From NCBI GenBank assembly GCA_040755835.1, contig JBFMAB010000020.1, positions 1 to 64,000 on the forward strand: a DNA stretch of 64,000 bases. Reading direction: 5' to 3'. Shown piece after piece: positions 61,897 through 64,000 of this stretch. The stretch comes from JADLDB01 sp040755835 (lineage in GTDB: Bacteria; Myxococcota; Myxococcia; Myxococcales; Myxococcaceae). A program made the position numbers and the translations under genes. How positions within the stretch are numbered: the first letter of the stretch is position 1; each line of letters opens with the position of its first letter. Below the pieces are notes generated by a model. The model was not told the DNA's origin. It was given only the letters and a program-made list of their open reading frames with translations, and ran no database searches.

Positions 61897-62150
61897 CGCG
61901 AGCCCTCTCCCCGCCGCGACCGTCAGGCTGACCTGCAGGCGCCTCGCCGGACGCCCGCCTGAGTTCGCCAGGGGCCTACGCCTGCACGTCCTCGCGGGCG
62001 CAGCGACCGTCGCGCTCGATCGCTGACGCCAGCGCTCACGCCCGCGGCGACCGTCACGCTCTGTCCGCTCACGCCGCGTCTCACGCCCTGCGCGATCGCC
62101 ACGCGGAAACCACGTCTGACGCCCGCCGCGCCCGTCACCCGGAGGCCCTG
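61873..62150 (+). repeat. Degenerate ~44-bp tandem repeat grown from a kinase gene's 3' end
   Basis: The kinase gene ends GCGACCGTCACGCTGAATCG followed by CTGACGC. Related text recurs at 61916 (GCGACCGTCAGGCTGACCT), 62003 (GCGACCGTCGCGCTCGATCG then CTGACGC), 62047 (GCGACCGTCACGCTCTGTCC), 62092 (GCGATCGCCACGCGG) and 62128 (GCGCCCGTCACCCGG). The spacing is 43, 87 (two units), 44, 45 and 36 bases. Each unit also carries a tcacgc/ctgacgc tail. Copies decay with distance from the gene. The copy at 62003 still encodes ATVALDR-stop, mimicking the kinase C-terminus. Confidence 0.65.
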
Positions 62151-62282
62151 ACGGAGGGCCGGCGCGCGCCGCCTTCGTCGCGGACGGGCGCTGGCGCGGC
62201 CTCTCGGGCGTCACGACCGCCGCGGATGACGACGGAGTCTGCCGCGGCCGCCGCGAAAGCCACGCGCACCCGCCGATGGTCC

Positions 62283-62518
62283 TCACGGCCTCCGCGGCGC
62301 CGGCTGCACGACGATGAGCTCCGTGGCGTCGGGCTGCGACTCGCTGCGCCCGCGGCCGAAAGGCAGGTTGTTGTCGTTGACGATGGCGACGCGGCCGCCG
62401 GCAGCACCGCCCGGGCCACCAGGGCCGGCCGGAATGTCTCCGGTGGAGACTCCGGCGCCGGCCGAGGGGGCGTCGTGCAGGCAGAGAAAGCCACCAGAAC
62501 CGCGAAAATCCTGCGCAT
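62283..62518 (-). pseudogene. Small lipoprotein gene with a frameshift
   Basis: ATG 62518 (minus strand) opens MRRIFAVLVAFSACTTPPRP, a lipoprotein signal with Cys14. After about 30 codons the frame continues only as nonsense, while the next frame reads GDIPAGPGGPGGAAGGRVAI, VNDNNLPFGRG and DATELIVVQPAPRRP to a TGA at 62283. One shift joins the two halves into an about 78-residue lipoprotein. Function unknown. Either a recent pseudogene or a sequencing indel. Confidence 0.55.
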
Positions 62519-62637
62519 CGCGCGCCACTGGAGGCGCGAGGGGCCGTCGATTGTCCCGCCTTTCGTCGTGCGCTGCGTTATGGATCCGCCCCGCTGCACT
62601 CCATCGCAGTCCCCCAATCACCCCCGGAGCACGCACC

Positions 62638-64000
62638 ATGAGCTTCCGCATCCGCAAGGCCGCCGTCCTGGGCGCCGGCGTGATGGGCAGCGGTATCGCT
62701 GCGCACCTCGCGAACGCCGGTATTCCCGTCCTGTTGCTCGACATCGTTCCACCCTCCGCGGCCGAGGGTGAGAAGACGGACTCGAAGGCCTTCCGGAACA
62801 AGTTCGCCGCGTCGGCCGTCGCGAACCTGCGGAAGCAGAAGCCGGCGCCGCTGATGACCGAGAAGGCGCTCGCGCTGATCGAGGTCGGCAACTTCGACGA
62901 CGATCTGAAGCGCGTCGGCGAGTGCGACTGGGTGGTCGAGGTCATCAAGGAAGATCTGAAGCTCAAGCACGGGCTGTTCGCGAAGCTGGAGCCGCTGGTG
63001 TCGAAGACGGCGATCATCAGCTCGAATACGTCGGGCATGAGCATCGCGGGCATGACCGAGGGCCGCAGCGACGACTTCAAGTCTCGCTTCCTCGTCACGC
63101 ACTTCTTCAACCCCGTCCGCTACATGAAGCTGCTCGAGCTGGTCGCCGGCGAGAAGACGTCGCCCGCCGTCCTCTCGCGCATGGCCGAGTTCGGCGAGCG
63201 CGTTCTGGGCAAGGGCATCGTCTTCGGCAAGGACACCACCAACTTCATCGCGAACCGCATCGGCACCTACGGGATGATGCGGACGATCCAGCTGATGGAG
63301 CAGCACGGCGTCTCCATCGAGGAGGTCGACAAGATCTTCGGCCCGGCCATGGGCCGCCCGAAGTCGGCCGTCTTCCGCACCGCGGACCTCGTCGGCCTCG
63401 ACACGTTCCTGCACGTCACCAAGAATTGCTACGACTCGCTCACGAAGGATCCAGCGCGCGACACGTTCAAGCCGCCGGCCTGGCTCGAGAAGATGGTCGA
63501 GAAGAAGATGCTCGGCGACAAGTCGGGCGGCGGCTTCTACAAGAAGCAGAAGGGTGACGGCGGCAAGGAGATCCTCGTCCTCGACCTCAAGACCTTCGAG
63601 TACCGCGAGCAGGCCAAGGTGCGCTTCGAATCGCTGGGCGCCGCCCGCGACGTCGAGGACCTCCGCGAGCGCGTGAAGACGGTGATGACCGGCACCGACA
63701 AGGCGGCGAAGTTCGCCGAACAGGTGACGCTCGACACGTTGGCCTACGCGGCGCGGCTGCTCGGGGAGATCGCGGACGACTACGTGAACATCGACCGCGG
63801 CATGCGCTGGGGCTTCGCGTGGGACATGGGCCCGTTCGAGGTGTGGGACGCGTACGGCGTGGAAGCCGGCGTCAAGCGCATGAAGGCGCTCGGGATCCCC
63901 GTCGCGCCGTGGGTCGAGGAGATGCTCGCGTCAGGCCGCACGACGTTCTACGCGGCCGACGGCAAGTTCGACACGTTCTGGAACGTGCCGTCGAAGTCGT
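62638..64000 (+). CDS. 3-hydroxyacyl-CoA dehydrogenase (multifunctional type), cut by window end
   Basis: At least 454 residues, open at the right edge. The NAD loop GAGVMGSGIAAHLANAG lies at about 12-28; VVEVIKEDLKLKHGLF and SSNTSGMSIAGM follow, the catalytic His is in THFFNPVRYMKLLE, and the C-terminal dehydrogenase domain contains GKDTTNFIANRIGTYGM. A second copy of the C-terminal domain begins near residue 355. This order (dehydrogenase first) fits proteins that go on to an enoyl-CoA hydratase/isomerase domain, usually about 800 residues in all. It catalyses the third step of beta-oxidation. ATG 62638 follows CGGAGC. Confidence 0.88.
   Translation, partial: MSFRIRKAAVLGAGVMGSGIAAHLANAGIPVLLLDIVPPSAAEGEKTDSKAFRNKFAASAVANLRKQKPAPLMTEKALALIEVGNFDDDLKRVGECDWVVEVIKEDLKLKHGLFAKLEPLVSKTAIISSNTSGMSIAGMTEGRSDDFKSRFLVTHFFNPVRYMKLLELVAGEKTSPAVLSRMAEFGERVLGKGIVFGKDTTNFIANRIGTYGMMRTIQLMEQHGVSIEEVDKIFGPAMGRPKSAVFRTADLVGLDTFLHVTKNCYDSLTKDPARDTFKPPAWLEKMVEKKMLGDKSGGGFYKKQKGDGGKEILVLDLKTFEYREQAKVRFESLGAARDVEDLRERVKTVMTGTDKAAKFAEQVTLDTLAYAARLLGEIADDYVNIDRGMRWGFAWDMGPFEVWDAYGVEAGVKRMKALGIPVAPWVEEMLASGRTTFYAADGKFDTFWNVPSKS

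Overview
The window is about 70% G+C with strong G/C preference at third codon positions. It combines several features typical of Myxococcota: membrane-anchored Hanks-type Ser/Thr kinases, a sigma-54 activator, Gly-rich surface lipoproteins, neutral-ceramidase-like lipoproteins, and many acyl-CoA enzymes. A myxobacterium, perhaps of the Myxococcus/Archangium side, is the best guess; there is no rRNA or other marker to prove it. I saw no tRNA, rRNA, CRISPR array, phage or intact insertion sequence.

Layout. 0.2-2.6 kb: a glycosyltransferase and an MgtC/DUF4010 membrane protein, convergent. 3.1-7.2 kb: two overlapping ceramidase-like lipoprotein genes. 7.3-10.4 kb: a tightly packed operon (SDR, RidA, crotonase, acyl-CoA dehydrogenase) whose make-up resembles aerobic CoA-dependent aromatic degradation. 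11.4-17.8 kb: a sigma-54 activator, a PH-like protein with a large SPFH protein, and two lipoproteins. 18.0-21.0 kb: a glutaryl-CoA-dehydrogenase-type enzyme, a PqqC/TENA-like diiron protein and a CBS protein. 21.0-34.3 kb is the metabolic core: korAB (2-oxoacid:ferredoxin oxidoreductase) followed by nuoABCDHIJKLMN, a complex I operon without nuoE, nuoF or nuoG. 34.3-41.0 kb: a hemerythrin-like protein, an M1 aminopeptidase with a HEAT-like tail, a nuclease-like orphan, a gutted Ser/Thr kinase and a 3-hydroxyisobutyrate-dehydrogenase-type enzyme. 41.1-48.8 kb: an acyltransferase, a Cys/Gly-rich lipoprotein, an ABC exporter pair, a methyltransferase and an HDAC-like deacetylase. 49.4-57.7 kb: an envelope pair, RlmN, a fusion of a cNMP-binding domain with a uridine-kinase-like enzyme, a response regulator and a Ser/Thr kinase. 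57.8-64 kb: 2-oxoacid dehydrogenase E1 alpha and beta, an intact membrane Ser/Thr kinase, and a 3-hydroxyacyl-CoA dehydrogenase that runs off the end.

How the genes fit together. Much of the content handles CoA thioesters and 2-oxoacids (two acyl-CoA dehydrogenases, crotonase, SDR, hydroxyacyl-CoA dehydrogenase, E1 alpha/beta, KorAB) and passes electrons to the quinone pool. KorAB directly upstream of an 11-subunit complex I suggests that reduced ferredoxin may feed this complex, unless nuoEFG lie elsewhere in the genome.

The most unusual property is the number of broken genes. Almost every gap above about 150 bp holds a recognisable remnant: a VapC tail, a ferritin-like gene that has lost its middle, lipoprotein heads and tails, and several genes with apparent one-base deletions. 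A Ser/Thr kinase has lost about 147 residues in frame when compared with its intact paralogue in the same window. A degenerate array of about 44-bp units extends from the 3' end of that intact paralogue. No clear new defence or biosynthetic system was found.
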